Below, piece after piece: positions 32,075 through 41,012 of a stretch of DNA of 41,012 nt; positions within the stretch are counted from its first letter, which is position 1, and each line of letters starts with the position of its first letter. This stretch comes from an uncultured Acidaminococcus sp. (GTDB taxonomy: Bacteria > Bacillota_C > Negativicutes > Acidaminococcales > Acidaminococcaceae). The stretch is from contig OMUE01000068.1 in NCBI GenBank assembly GCA_900314165.1, positions 1 through 41,012 on the forward strand, read 5' to 3'. The position numbers and the translations under genes are program-made. The notes under the pieces were generated by a model. It was given only the letters and a program-made list of their open reading frames with translations, had not been told where the DNA came from and made no database searches.

Positions 32075-33034
32075 ATGAAAATATTGCAGACCGTTAAGAA
32101 ATGCCCGGGCGGCTTGATGATCGTTCCTCTGTTACTGGGGGCTCTGGTCAATACTCTGGTGCCTGAATTCTGGGCGCTGTTTAAAGGAACATTTACAACC
32201 CATTTGTGGAAGACTGGCGCTATGCCTATTCTGGCAGCCTTCCTGTTCTGCAATGGTACGACTATTGATGTGAAACAGGCAGGAACTACTCTGACAAAAG
32301 GCATTCTGCTGACTGCTGTAAAAGTATTGGTTGGTATGGGCATTGGTGTAGCTGTCAGCTATACCTTTGGGGAAGCCGGTATCTTTGGCCTGGCTCCTAT
32401 CGCCATCATCGCCGCTATTGCTAACTCCAACGGCGGTCTGTACGCTGCTCTGGCCGGGGAATACGGCGATGCTACGGACGTAGGTGCCGTGTCCATTCTG
32501 TCCATCAACGATGGTCCGTTCTTCACTCTGCTGGCTCTGGGCGCTGCAGGGTATAAGGTTCCTGTAGAAGTTTTGATCGGCTGCGTTATTCCTATCATCG
32601 TAGGCTGCATTTTGGGCAACCTGGACCCGGATATCAAGAAATTCTGTGAACCTGGTGCTACGCTCCTGATTCCGTTCTTCGCTTTCCCGCTGGGCGCAGG
32701 CCTGACCCTGACTTCCATTGTGAAGGCTGGTCCTTCCGGCGTTCTGCTGGGCGTAGCTTCTACCCTGACTACCGGTCTTTGCGGGTATGCTGCTTACAAA
32801 ATCCTGCGGTATAAACATGCTGAAGTCGGCGCTGCTATCGGGACGACAGCAGGCAACGCTGCCAGCACGCCGGCCGCTGTAGCTGCAGCAGGTGTCATTT
32901 CCAAGGCCCTGAGCGACGCAGCTACCGTACAGGTTTCCGCCGCAATCATTACCACGGCTATCCTGTGCCCTCTGCTGGTCACCATGCTTCATAAAAAAGA
33001 AATGGCAGCCCATCCGGAAGATTATAAAAAATAA
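32075..33034 (+). CDS. kdgT: 2-keto-3-deoxygluconate permease family protein
   Basis: A 319-residue membrane protein with about ten hydrophobic segments. VKKCPGGLMIVPLLLGALVNT at the N-terminus, NSNGGLYAALAGEYGDATDVGAVS and NDGPFFTLLALG are strong KdgT features. ATG at 32075 is chosen because it aligns with known KdgT N-termini; a GTG nine bases upstream is possible and the ribosome-binding site is weak for both. It sits directly behind the UxaA-like subunit and before a terminator, so the first transcript unit is dehydratase plus permease. The true substrate may be another acid sugar. Confidence 0.88.
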   Translation: MKILQTVKKCPGGLMIVPLLLGALVNTLVPEFWALFKGTFTTHLWKTGAMPILAAFLFCNGTTIDVKQAGTTLTKGILLTAVKVLVGMGIGVAVSYTFGEAGIFGLAPIAIIAAIANSNGGLYAALAGEYGDATDVGAVSILSINDGPFFTLLALGAAGYKVPVEVLIGCVIPIIVGCILGNLDPDIKKFCEPGATLLIPFFAFPLGAGLTLTSIVKAGPSGVLLGVASTLTTGLCGYAAYKILRYKHAEVGAAIGTTAGNAASTPAAVAAAGVISKALSDAATVQVSAAIITTAILCPLLVTMLHKKEMAAHPEDYKK

Positions 33035-33045
33035 GCAAGTCACAT

Positions 33046-33086
33046 TAAATTTGAGCCGTTCTTCTTGGAGGGACGGCTCAAATTTA
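33046..33086 (+). terminator. Terminator inside the sugar-acid cluster
   Basis: AAATTTGAGCCGT (33047-33059) pairs with ACGGCTCAAATTT (33073-33085). It separates the dehydratase/permease genes from the kinase genes. Confidence 0.75.
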
Positions 33087-33087
33087 T

Positions 33088-33116
33088 TTGCATGTTCAGA
33101 GTAAATCACCTACAAT
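33088..33116 (+). promoter_or_regulatory. Possible internal promoter before the kinase gene
   Basis: TTGCAT (33088-33093), 17 bases, TACAAT (33111-33116), 26 bases before the ATG and just after the terminator. Confidence 0.45.
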
Positions 33117-33142
33117 TGAACCATAGGGAAGGAGATGACGAC

Positions 33143-34405
33143 ATGGAATTACTGATTTTAGCAGATGATTTAACAGGAGCTTTAGACACCGGTATCCAGT
33201 TTGTCAAAAGAGGGGTGCGGACCAGCGTAGTTTTTGATCCTGCTTATCCATTAGAAAAAGTGGACGGCCAGGTACAGGTCCTGGTAGTGGATACGGAATC
33301 ACGGCACATAGATCCGGCAAAGGCCGCAGAGCTTGTAGGCAGTATCGTCCGGCGGGCTGTGGCACTGGGAGTAAAATGCATTTATAAGAAGACAGATTCC
33401 GCTCTGCGGGGCAATGTGGGAGCGGAATTGGGAGCTGCGCTGGAAGCCAGTGGGCAGACCCAGCTGCATTTTATTCCGGCTTTTCCAGATACAAAACGGA
33501 GCACGGTAGAGGGCATCCACTACATCGATAAGGTGCCTGTGGCGGACAGCGTGTTTGGTAAAGATCCTTTTAATCCTGTGAAATATTCCCGGGTGGCAGA
33601 GGTGCTAGGGACTCAGACAGATGCCCTTGTCCAGGAAATCGGCCTGAAGGAATGTGCGAATGATAAAGCGGGCATCCAGGTATACGATGCGGTGACGAAT
33701 GAGGATATCCTGCAAAGAGGGCTGGAACTGAAAAAGAATGACAAACTCCACCTTCTGGCAGGCTGCGCAGGCTTTGCCGGGGTCCTGTCCGAGCTCATGG
33801 AGATGGGCGGAGCGACGCAGCCCATTCCGGAAGCTCAGGAACCTTTCTTTATGGTCTGCGGCAGTGTGAACCCTATTACCCGTACTCAGGTAAAGAATGG
33901 GGTAGCCAGCGGAAAATTCCAGTATATCCAGGTTCCCCCGGAGCAGACGCTGACGCCTCATTGGTTTACTACGGAGGCAGGGAAGGCAGAACTGGCCAAA
34001 TGGCAGGCTGTCATCGCTAAAAAGCAGCCCTGTATCGTGGATACCAACGATATTCCGGGAGCTGTGCCTGTAGCGGATTATGCGGCCAGCCAGGGCTTCG
34101 ATATAGAAGAAGTACGCAGACGGATTCCTCTGGCCATGGGGGAGGCCCTGAAAGGGCTCATGGATCAGGGCGCTGTGGCTACCTGGATGGTCACAGGCGG
34201 TGATATCCTCATGGGCTTTATCCAGACCATGGGCGTTTATGAAATCACTCCTCTGCAGGAGTTATTTACAGGCACTGTGCTGTCCAAGATTACGATTCAT
34301 GGCCGTGAGCAATTGCTGATCTCCAAGTCCGGCGGGTTTGGTGACGAACAGTTGCTGCCCAACGTATTAGCCAAGCTGTTTCCTAAATATAAGGAGGAAA
34401 ATTAA
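33143..34405 (+). CDS. Four-carbon acid sugar kinase (DUF1537; D-threonate/D-erythronate kinase-like)
   Basis: A 420-residue member of the DUF1537 kinase family, which phosphorylates tetronates at O4. The N-terminal LILADDLTGALDTGIQFVK motif and the C-terminal TGGDILMGF and KSGGFGDEQLL nucleotide-binding motifs are intact. The ATG at 33143 is preferred to an upstream in-frame start because GGGAAGGAGATGACGAC precedes it and MELLILADDLTGA is the family N-terminus. It is followed two bases later by a PdxA2-type gene; the kinase/PdxA2 pair is the experimentally known route from D-threonate or D-erythronate to dihydroxyacetone phosphate and CO2. Confidence 0.9.
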   Translation: MELLILADDLTGALDTGIQFVKRGVRTSVVFDPAYPLEKVDGQVQVLVVDTESRHIDPAKAAELVGSIVRRAVALGVKCIYKKTDSALRGNVGAELGAALEASGQTQLHFIPAFPDTKRSTVEGIHYIDKVPVADSVFGKDPFNPVKYSRVAEVLGTQTDALVQEIGLKECANDKAGIQVYDAVTNEDILQRGLELKKNDKLHLLAGCAGFAGVLSELMEMGGATQPIPEAQEPFFMVCGSVNPITRTQVKNGVASGKFQYIQVPPEQTLTPHWFTTEAGKAELAKWQAVIAKKQPCIVDTNDIPGAVPVADYAASQGFDIEEVRRRIPLAMGEALKGLMDQGAVATWMVTGGDILMGFIQTMGVYEITPLQELFTGTVLSKITIHGREQLLISKSGGFGDEQLLPNVLAKLFPKYKEEN

Positions 34406-34407
34406 CT

Positions 34408-35502
34408 ATGAGTGAAAAACCTATTATTGCCATCTCTATGGGCGATCCTTTCGGCAATGGTCCTGAAATCTCTGTACGGGCTTTAAGTGATCCGAAATTG
34501 TATGATACTTGCCGTCCTTTGGTCGTCGGGGATGCTTCCAGCATGGAATACGCTTTGGATGTGGCTAAAGCTGTCCGGGGCTCTGCTCCAAAGCTGCACA
34601 TCATCAAGGACGTGAAAGAAGCCCTGTTCCAGCCGGGGACCATTGACCTGATGAGCCTGGGCATTGTGCCGAAAGATGCCATCCCTCATAATATGAAGGA
34701 CGGCAAACCAGCTCCTTTCGGCGTCGGCGCCTGCAAACTGGGCGGCGAAGCAGCGTTCCAGTACGTCATCAAAGTCATTGACCTGGCTATGAAGGATGAA
34801 GTCGATGCTACAGTAACAAATGCTCTCAGCAAAGAAGCAATCAACATGGCCGGCCACCATTATTCCGGCCATACGGAAATCTATGCGGAATATACCCATA
34901 CTCAGCATTACACCATGATGCTGGCCCATGATAACCTGCGGGTAGTGCATGTATCCACCCACGTATCTCTGCGGGAAGCCATTGAACGGGTGAAGAAACC
35001 CAGAGTGCTGGAAGTCATCCGTATTGCCAATGATGGCTGCAAGGCGCTGGGGATTGCCCAGCCGAAGGTTGCTGTGGCGGGCCTGAATCCTCACTGTGGC
35101 GAAGGGGGCCTGTTTGGCCGGGAAGAAATTGAAGAAATCCAGCCGGCTATTGATGAAGCTATGGCGGAGGGGATCTGCATTCCTGATAAGAAACCTACGC
35201 CTCCGGATACGGTATTCTCTAAGGCGTTGGGCGGCTGGTATGATATCGTCGTGTGCATGTATCATGATCAGGGCCATATTCCTCTGAAAGTCAAGGGCTT
35301 CGTGTACAACCATGAATTGGGCCATTGGGATGCCGTGGCCGGCGTAAATATTACCCTGGGTCTTCCTATCATCCGGGTCAGCGTGGATCATGGCACAGGC
35401 TTCGGCCATGCAGGTAACGGTGGCGCTAACGAATTGAGCCTGCAGAATGCTATCTCCTACGCTATCCGTCTGGCCGTCCATCGGAATGCGAATAAGAAAT
35501 AG
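34408..35502 (+). CDS. pdxA2: PdxA2-type 4-phosphotetronate dehydrogenase
   Basis: A 364-residue PdxA-family NAD-dependent oxidative decarboxylase. Motifs are AISMGDPFGNGPEI at the start, MAGHHYSGHTEIYAE, GLNPHCGEGGLFGREE, YHDQGHIPLKVKGF and RVSVDHGTGFGHAGNGGANE (metal-binding His). Position two bases after the DUF1537 kinase argues for 4-phospho-D-threonate or -erythronate, not for the vitamin B6 substrate of true PdxA. AAGGAGGAAAATTAACT overlaps the kinase end. Expected products are dihydroxyacetone phosphate and CO2, linking the cluster to glycolysis. Confidence 0.9.
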   Translation: MSEKPIIAISMGDPFGNGPEISVRALSDPKLYDTCRPLVVGDASSMEYALDVAKAVRGSAPKLHIIKDVKEALFQPGTIDLMSLGIVPKDAIPHNMKDGKPAPFGVGACKLGGEAAFQYVIKVIDLAMKDEVDATVTNALSKEAINMAGHHYSGHTEIYAEYTHTQHYTMMLAHDNLRVVHVSTHVSLREAIERVKKPRVLEVIRIANDGCKALGIAQPKVAVAGLNPHCGEGGLFGREEIEEIQPAIDEAMAEGICIPDKKPTPPDTVFSKALGGWYDIVVCMYHDQGHIPLKVKGFVYNHELGHWDAVAGVNITLGLPIIRVSVDHGTGFGHAGNGGANELSLQNAISYAIRLAVHRNANKK

Positions 35503-35588
35503 AGTAAAAAGAGAAAAGTGAACAATGAAAAGAGGGGCCGTGTGGATTGGACAATGGCTCCTCTCAATTTCTAAGACCGAGGTACATT

Positions 35589-36761
35589 ATGGATTCATTT
35601 GTTGTGGATATTCCCACAAAATTATTGTTTGGACCGGGCATGCTGAAGCAGCTTCATGAACAGAAACTGCCCGGCACAAAGGCCCTGGTTGTCATTTCTT
35701 CCGGTAAATCCACCCGGGCTAACGGGTATCTGGATACCCTGACAAAGGAATTAGAGCTGGCTGGCGTAACGTATACCGTGTTTGATAAGGTCCAGGCCAA
35801 CCCTACCGTAGCAGCTGTCAATTTGGGCGTAAAAGCAGCCCGTGACTTTGGGGCGGACTGCGTCATCGGCCTGGGCGGCGGCTCTGTGATGGACGCGTCT
35901 AAAGCGATTGCCGTCATGGCCGTTAATGATGGTCAGCTGTGGGATTATGTGGGCTCCGGTACGGGCAAAGGCCTTGTCAAAGCTAACAGGGCACTGCCCA
36001 TTGTAGCGATTACTACAACGGCTGGCACCGGTTCTGAAGTGGATGGCTGCGGCGTTATTACAAATCAGGAAAGCCATGAAAAGATAGGCATCAAAATGCC
36101 GGATATGTTTCCTACCCTGTCCATTGTGGATCCGGAACTGATGCTGACCGTTCCTCCCCGTTTTACGGCTTTCCAGGGTTTTGACGCCCTGTTCCATAGT
36201 CTGGAAGGCTATGTGAACAAGAAGGCGAACCTGCTCAGCGATACATTGGCAGAACGGGCTATCCGTGCTGTTGCCAAATATCTGCCCATAGCGTTTCAAG
36301 ATAGCAGCAATCTGGAAGCCCGGACGGAACTGGCTCTGGCAAATACCCTCTCCGGTTACGTCATGGTTTTATGTGGGACGGTCAGCCAGCATGCCATGGA
36401 ACACGCTATGAGTGCCTACCACGAGGATCTTCCCCATGGAGCAGGGCTGATTCTGCTGTGTCAGGCTTATTTTGGTTACATGGCGGAAAAACATGTCTGT
36501 GATGATCGTCTCATCCGCATGGCTCAGCTGATGGGCAAAGAAGCTGCAGACAAGCCTGAGGACCTGGTAACGGCACTGGCAGAACTGATGGCTGTCTGCA
36601 AAGTAGATACTTTGAAATTCAGTGATTACGGCATTACGCCGGATGAGTTCCCTAAAATGGCAGATAATGCAGCGACTGCCGTAGCAGGCCTGTTTAAAGC
36701 GGACCGGCGGCTTATGAGCCGGGAGGAGTGCATTGGGATTTATAAGGCTGCCTATCGATAA
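35589..36761 (+). CDS. Iron-containing alcohol dehydrogenase
   Basis: A 390-residue group III dehydrogenase starting at the ATG at 35589, where FVVDIPTKLLFGPGML is the family N-terminus and CCGAGGTACATT is the binding site; an upstream TTG is rejected. The dinucleotide motif is GLGGGSVMDASKAIAV; TTTAGTGSEVDGCGVI and SQHAMEHAMSAYHEDLPHGAGL carry the metal-binding Asp/His set. It probably interconverts an alcohol or 2-hydroxy acid with its carbonyl form. An imperfect hairpin (GAGGGGCC/GGCTCCTC, 35533-35564) without a good T-run lies between pdxA2 and this gene. It completes the sugar-acid cluster. Confidence 0.9.
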   Translation: MDSFVVDIPTKLLFGPGMLKQLHEQKLPGTKALVVISSGKSTRANGYLDTLTKELELAGVTYTVFDKVQANPTVAAVNLGVKAARDFGADCVIGLGGGSVMDASKAIAVMAVNDGQLWDYVGSGTGKGLVKANRALPIVAITTTAGTGSEVDGCGVITNQESHEKIGIKMPDMFPTLSIVDPELMLTVPPRFTAFQGFDALFHSLEGYVNKKANLLSDTLAERAIRAVAKYLPIAFQDSSNLEARTELALANTLSGYVMVLCGTVSQHAMEHAMSAYHEDLPHGAGLILLCQAYFGYMAEKHVCDDRLIRMAQLMGKEAADKPEDLVTALAELMAVCKVDTLKFSDYGITPDEFPKMADNAATAVAGLFKADRRLMSREECIGIYKAAYR

Positions 36762-36784
36762 ACAAATTGTATGGGGAACCACCT

Positions 36785-37324
36785 ATGAAAGAATACCTAC
36801 AGTTATTCAGCATCTTTTTCCGTATGGGTGCCTTTACCTTCGGCGGCGGAATGGCCATGCTGCCGATTTTACAGCGGGAAATCGTGGAAAAATACCACTG
36901 GGCCACGGAAGAAGAAATTGTCGATTATTACGCAATCGGCCAATGTACGCCGGGCATCATCGCGGTGAACCTGGCCACGTTTATCGGGGCCAGGCGCAAA
37001 GGGACGATGGGGGGAATCGTTGCCACCCTCGGTATGGTCTGCCCCTCTTTGATCATCATTACCCTCATTGCCGCCTGCCTGACGAATTTTGCCGAGCTGC
37101 AGGTCGTAAAAGACGCTTTTGCCGGCATCCGGGTGTGCGTCTGTGTATTGATCTTTAATGCCGTCAGCAAGCTGGCCAAGGCCGCTGTTGTCGATCGGGT
37201 GACCGAGGCCATATTCCTGGCCGTCATCGCCGTCAACATCGTGTGGGATATTTCTCCCGTGTATCTCGTAGTGACGGCCGGTGTTCTGGGATTGTTGGTC
37301 CAGAAGGCAAGACATACTATATAA
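36785..37324 (+). CDS. chrA: Short-chain chromate transporter family protein (ChrA, single domain)
   Basis: A 179-residue CHR-domain membrane protein. FFRMGAFTFGGGMAMLPILQREIV and GQCTPGIIAVNLATFIGARRKG are the hallmark motifs. ATG at 36785 is preferred over an upstream TTG because GGGGA precedes it and the MKEYLQLF start aligns with the family. Short ChrA proteins usually occur as adjacent pairs that act as two halves; only one is here, 23 bases after the dehydrogenase. Function in chromate export is not assured; the native substrate is often unknown. Confidence 0.88.
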   Translation: MKEYLQLFSIFFRMGAFTFGGGMAMLPILQREIVEKYHWATEEEIVDYYAIGQCTPGIIAVNLATFIGARRKGTMGGIVATLGMVCPSLIIITLIAACLTNFAELQVVKDAFAGIRVCVCVLIFNAVSKLAKAAVVDRVTEAIFLAVIAVNIVWDISPVYLVVTAGVLGLLVQKARHTI

Positions 37325-37329
37325 TCTCT

Positions 37330-37391
37330 AAAAGATGTAAAAAGGTGCTGTGAAAAAATTTCACAGCACCTTTAATATTTTACATCTTTTT
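37330..37391. terminator. Large bidirectional terminator between chrA and ilvN
   Basis: AAAGGTGCTGTGAAA (37341-37355) pairs with TTTCACAGCACCTTT (37359-37373). An outer AAAAGATGTAAAA/TTTTACATCTTTT helix extends it into the last ilvN codons. Confidence 0.85.
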
Positions 37392-37883
37392 CACAGGAAC
37401 CAATCCTCTGCTCAGGGAAATCTGGCCTGTACGAGCGATTTCTATGACCTCGTAGTCCTGCAGGACTTCCAGCAGGGCGTCGATGTGGTCCTCGCTGCCG
37501 GTCAGGCGCAGGATCAGGGACTGGCGCTGGACGTCCACCACTTTGGCGTGGAACAGGTCCGCAATGTTCGTCAGTTCTTCCCGAACCTGGGGACTGCCGC
37601 TCTTGACCTTGATCATGGCCAGCTCGTAGCTCACAAAGGGGGCATCGTCCAAATTGACGACCTTTATGACGTCTATGAGTTTGGCCAGCTGGTTCAGAGC
37701 CTGGTCCAGTTCCCATTTGTCTTCTACGGCTACCACGATGTTGATGCGGGTCACGTCCCGTTCTTCCGTGTAGCCGGCGTTAATGAATTCGATGTTGATG
37801 GCCCGACGGCTGATGAGGCCAGCCACGTGGGTCAGTACACCGGGTTTGTTGTCTACCAGCAAGGCGATATGCTGTCTCATCAT
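37380..37883 (-). CDS. ilvN: Acetolactate synthase small (regulatory) subunit
   Basis: A 167-residue regulatory subunit of acetohydroxyacid synthase. An N-terminal ACT domain (IALLVDNKPGVLTHVAGLISRRAINIEFINAG) is the valine-binding part, followed by DVIKVVNLDD and the second ACT-like half ending in GLVPVKK. The length is that of the long IlvH/IlvN type (about 160-170). Its ATG overlaps the ilvB stop (ATGA), so expression is coupled to the catalytic subunit. It is the last gene of ilvC-ilvB-ilvN. Confidence 0.94.
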   Translation of the reverse strand: MMRQHIALLVDNKPGVLTHVAGLISRRAINIEFINAGYTEERDVTRINIVVAVEDKWELDQALNQLAKLIDVIKVVNLDDAPFVSYELAMIKVKSGSPQVREELTNIADLFHAKVVDVQRQSLILRLTGSEDHIDALLEVLQDYEVIEIARTGQISLSRGLVPVKKM

Positions 37884-39577
37884 GCTTCCTCACCTCCTAA
37901 GACCATTTCGTCCAGCCGTTTGCCACCGGGAACCATGGGATACACGTTTTCGTCCGGAGGAATGGTGACTTCCAAAAGGGCGGGACCTTTTGTGGAGAGC
38001 ATTTCATCCAGAGCTTTGTCCAGTTCGCTTTCCTCATGGATTAATTTCCCGGGAACACCCATGGAAGCTGCAATGCCTGCGACAGAGGGGTTGGCCTGCA
38101 GGTCGGATTCTGCACAGCGGCCGCCGTAGAACATGCGCTGCCATTGGTTCACCATGCCCAGGGTATCGTTGCGGAGCACTACGACTTTGACGGGGACGCC
38201 GTATTTGTGCAGCGTAGCGAATTCCTGGCAGTTCATCATGATGCTGCCGTCGCCGGTAACCAGGACCACCGTGTTTTTCGGGCAGCCCAGCTGGGCACCC
38301 ATGGCGGCGGGCAGGCCGTAACCCATGGTACCCAGGCCGCCGGAAGTGACGAAATGCCGGGGGCTCTGGACATCACAGAACTGGGCAGCCCACATCTGGT
38401 GCTGGCCCACATCCGTTGTCACGATGGCTTCGGGGCCCGCCTTTTCCGTCAGGGTCTGCAAAATTTTCTGAGGGGAAACAGTACCTTTGCCGGAAGGACG
38501 GGTGGTGAAGGGATGTTGGGCCTTCAGGTCCAGGGTGTGCTGGCGCCAGGGCACGTATTGCAGGGAATTCACAGGCTTCGTCTGCATCTGCTGAACTAAG
38601 AGCGGCAGGGACCAGCGCAGGTCCCCGTTGACGCTCAGGTCGGCGTGGACAATCTTGTTGATTTCTACTTTGTCGATATCGAAGTGGAGAATCTTCGCAT
38701 TGGGGGCAAAATTTTCCACAGAACCGGTAACCCGGTCATCGAAGCGGCAGCCGACAGCCATGAGCAGGTCACATTCTGTGACGGCCATATTGGCACCGTA
38801 GCTGCCGTGCATGCCCACCATGCCCAGGTTGTATTCCCAGGCGTCGGGGATGGCTCCCTTGCCCATAAGGGTGTAGACCACGGGCATACTGGTGGCTTCA
38901 ACGAACTTACGCAGGGGCTCGGAGGTACCGGACAGGACCACGCCGCCGCCTACCATCAGCAGGGGCTTGTTAGCTTTGTTCAGTGCATCGAGAGCGGCGT
39001 CCACTTCTGCAGCATTGCCGGATTTCGGCGGATTATAGCCTCTCAGGGACACGGTTTCCGGATATTCGTAGTCAAATTTCGTATCGAAGACGTCCTTGGC
39101 TACGTCCACCAATACAGGGCCGGGCCGGCCGGTGCGGGCGATGTAGAAGGCTTCCTTCAGCACCCGGGGCAGGTCCTGGACTTTTTTCACCAGGTAGTTG
39201 TGCTTCGTAATGGGGGTAGTGATACCGGAAATATCCGCTTCCTGGAAGGAATCCCGGCCAATCAGGTGGGTGGCTACCTGGCCGCTGATGACCACCAGGG
39301 GAATGGAGTCGATGTTGGCGGTAGCGATACCCGTTACCATGTTGCAGACCCCGGGGCCGGAGGTGGCGAAGCAGACGCCTACCTTGCCCGTAGCCCTGGC
39401 ATAGCCATCAGCTGCGTGGACAGCCCCTTGTTCATGGCCGGTTAAAATGTGGGGGAATTGCATCCGGTACAGGGCGTCATACAGGCTCAGCACGGCACCG
39501 CCTGGGTAGCCGAATACGACCTGCACCTGTTCCTTCTTTAGACTTTCGATGACTGCTTCTGCACCGGTGATTCTCAT
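37880..39577 (-). CDS. ilvB: Acetolactate synthase large (catalytic) subunit
   Basis: A 565-residue thiamin diphosphate enzyme that condenses pyruvate units, the first step of valine and leucine synthesis, or pyruvate with 2-oxobutanoate for isoleucine. FGYPGGAVLSLYDAL, HEQGAVHAADGYARATGKVG (catalytic Glu in HEQ), TSGPGVCN and the C-terminal TGDGSIMMNCQEF cofactor motif are present. ATG at 39577 is chosen because MRITGAEAVIESLKK is the usual start and AGGAGG lies upstream; a longer in-frame start exists. It lies about 150 bases behind ilvC and overlaps ilvN by four bases. Confidence 0.95.
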   Translation of the reverse strand: MRITGAEAVIESLKKEQVQVVFGYPGGAVLSLYDALYRMQFPHILTGHEQGAVHAADGYARATGKVGVCFATSGPGVCNMVTGIATANIDSIPLVVISGQVATHLIGRDSFQEADISGITTPITKHNYLVKKVQDLPRVLKEAFYIARTGRPGPVLVDVAKDVFDTKFDYEYPETVSLRGYNPPKSGNAAEVDAALDALNKANKPLLMVGGGVVLSGTSEPLRKFVEATSMPVVYTLMGKGAIPDAWEYNLGMVGMHGSYGANMAVTECDLLMAVGCRFDDRVTGSVENFAPNAKILHFDIDKVEINKIVHADLSVNGDLRWSLPLLVQQMQTKPVNSLQYVPWRQHTLDLKAQHPFTTRPSGKGTVSPQKILQTLTEKAGPEAIVTTDVGQHQMWAAQFCDVQSPRHFVTSGGLGTMGYGLPAAMGAQLGCPKNTVVLVTGDGSIMMNCQEFATLHKYGVPVKVVVLRNDTLGMVNQWQRMFYGGRCAESDLQANPSVAGIAASMGVPGKLIHEESELDKALDEMLSTKGPALLEVTIPPDENVYPMVPGGKRLDEMVLGGEEA

Positions 39578-39633
39578 TTTGGCAATTTCCTCCTTGATTA
39601 GTATAGAAAACCTTCGGATTGTCATTCGGGATT

Positions 39634-39672
39634 GACGGGCGCACCGCCGCTTCGCTCTGGGGCGCCCCTACG
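39634..39672. repeat. Short palindromic repeat, half-size copy between ilvC and ilvB
   Basis: GGGCGC and GCGCCC form a hairpin followed by CCTAC, the same design as 61-98. It sits inside the operon (39578-39728), where it could affect the stability or relative level of the ilvC and ilvB parts of the message. Nothing else is recognisable in that gap. Confidence 0.5.
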
Positions 39673-39728
39673 AATTAGTATAATATGAAAGTTGTTTGCG
39701 ATTTGTCGTATTAGATTCTGTATATGGA

Positions 39729-40790
<1,062 letters not shown>

Positions 40791-40809
40791 TCATCCTTTT
40801 TGGGGGTAT

Positions 40810-41012
40810 AAAATAAAAACTCCGTCCCTAAAACTAGGGACGGAGTAAATTCCGCGATACCACCCTGATTCTCCGTGCATTACTGCGCCGGAGCACTCTA
40901 CAACGTACCAACATACGCGTTCCACCTAACGGGGGAAAACCGTCAAGGCTTAATGTACTTCAGCCTTGCTCCTCGGGGAGGATTTTCATCTGTCTGTTTC
41001 TGCCGCCTTACA
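40810..41012 (-). promoter_or_regulatory. T-box leader of the ilv operon, specifier AUC (Ile); 5' end outside the window
   Basis: On the minus strand AGGGTGGTATCGCG (40866-40853) is a near-perfect T-box. It can pair with the 5' arm of the terminator ACTCCGTCCCTA/TAGGGACGGAGT (40846-40819, then a T-rich run). Upstream, GAAA ATC C TCCC CGAG (from 40987) has the same spacing as the specifier loop of the leader at 18640; the specifier is ATC at 40983-40981, isoleucine. The UGGN base is U, fitting tRNA-Ile with A73. The stem I 5' strand and promoter lie beyond 41012. Confidence 0.9.

Overview
The window looks like a chromosome segment of an anaerobic, amino-acid-fermenting member of the Negativicutes (Bacillota), most likely close to Acidaminococcus. 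The clues are T-box leaders, purine-rich GGAGG ribosome-binding sites, medium G+C content, two GltS-type transporters, many amidohydrolases and peptidases, and families of short intergenic palindromes. The genus call is inference; no rRNA or other marker gene is present.

Layout. 1-5421: the tail of an unidentified gene, a NimA-like flavin-fold protein, an ATPase/nuclease-like protein (minus), an alpha/beta hydrolase, GltS (minus) and a GNAT acetyltransferase. 5440-17346: a scavenging block with an M20 amidohydrolase (minus), isoaspartyl dipeptidase plus an enolase-superfamily enzyme, LysR // GntP permease plus a second enolase-superfamily enzyme, then LysR // creatininase-like amidase, GltS-like carrier and a second M20 amidohydrolase. 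The two enolase-superfamily/LysR junctions carry the same ~88-bp repeat. 17508-26220: two closely related nitrilase-family amidases bracket a T-box-controlled operon. Its leader has a UGC (Cys) specifier, and its genes are a glutathionyl-hydroquinone-reductase-like protein, an MmgE/PrpD protein, a complete polar amino acid (cystine-type) ABC transporter and a GNAT enzyme. 26584-28404: an RraA-like protein and a frameshifted 2-hydroxyacid dehydrogenase. 28616-36761: a PrpR-like regulator (minus) facing a sugar-acid operon: split UxaA/SuyAB-type dehydratase, KdgT permease, DUF1537 kinase, PdxA2-type dehydrogenase and iron alcohol dehydrogenase. 36785-37324: a short ChrA. 37380-41012 (minus): ilvC-ilvB-ilvN behind a T-box leader whose specifier reads AUC (Ile) and which runs off the window.

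Working picture (inference): the cell imports small organic acids, amino acids and conjugates, then trims amide or acyl groups (M20, creatininase-like, nitrilase and IadA enzymes). It degrades acid sugars through dehydratases and a kinase/oxidative-decarboxylase pair. Cysteine uptake/salvage and branched-chain amino acid synthesis are controlled by tRNA charging.

Most worth following up: the Cys T-box operon and its nitrilase neighbours; the PrpR-like regulator that has lost its Walker A lysine and GAFTGA loop; the one-base frameshift in the 2-hydroxyacid dehydrogenase; and the three intergenic repeat families.
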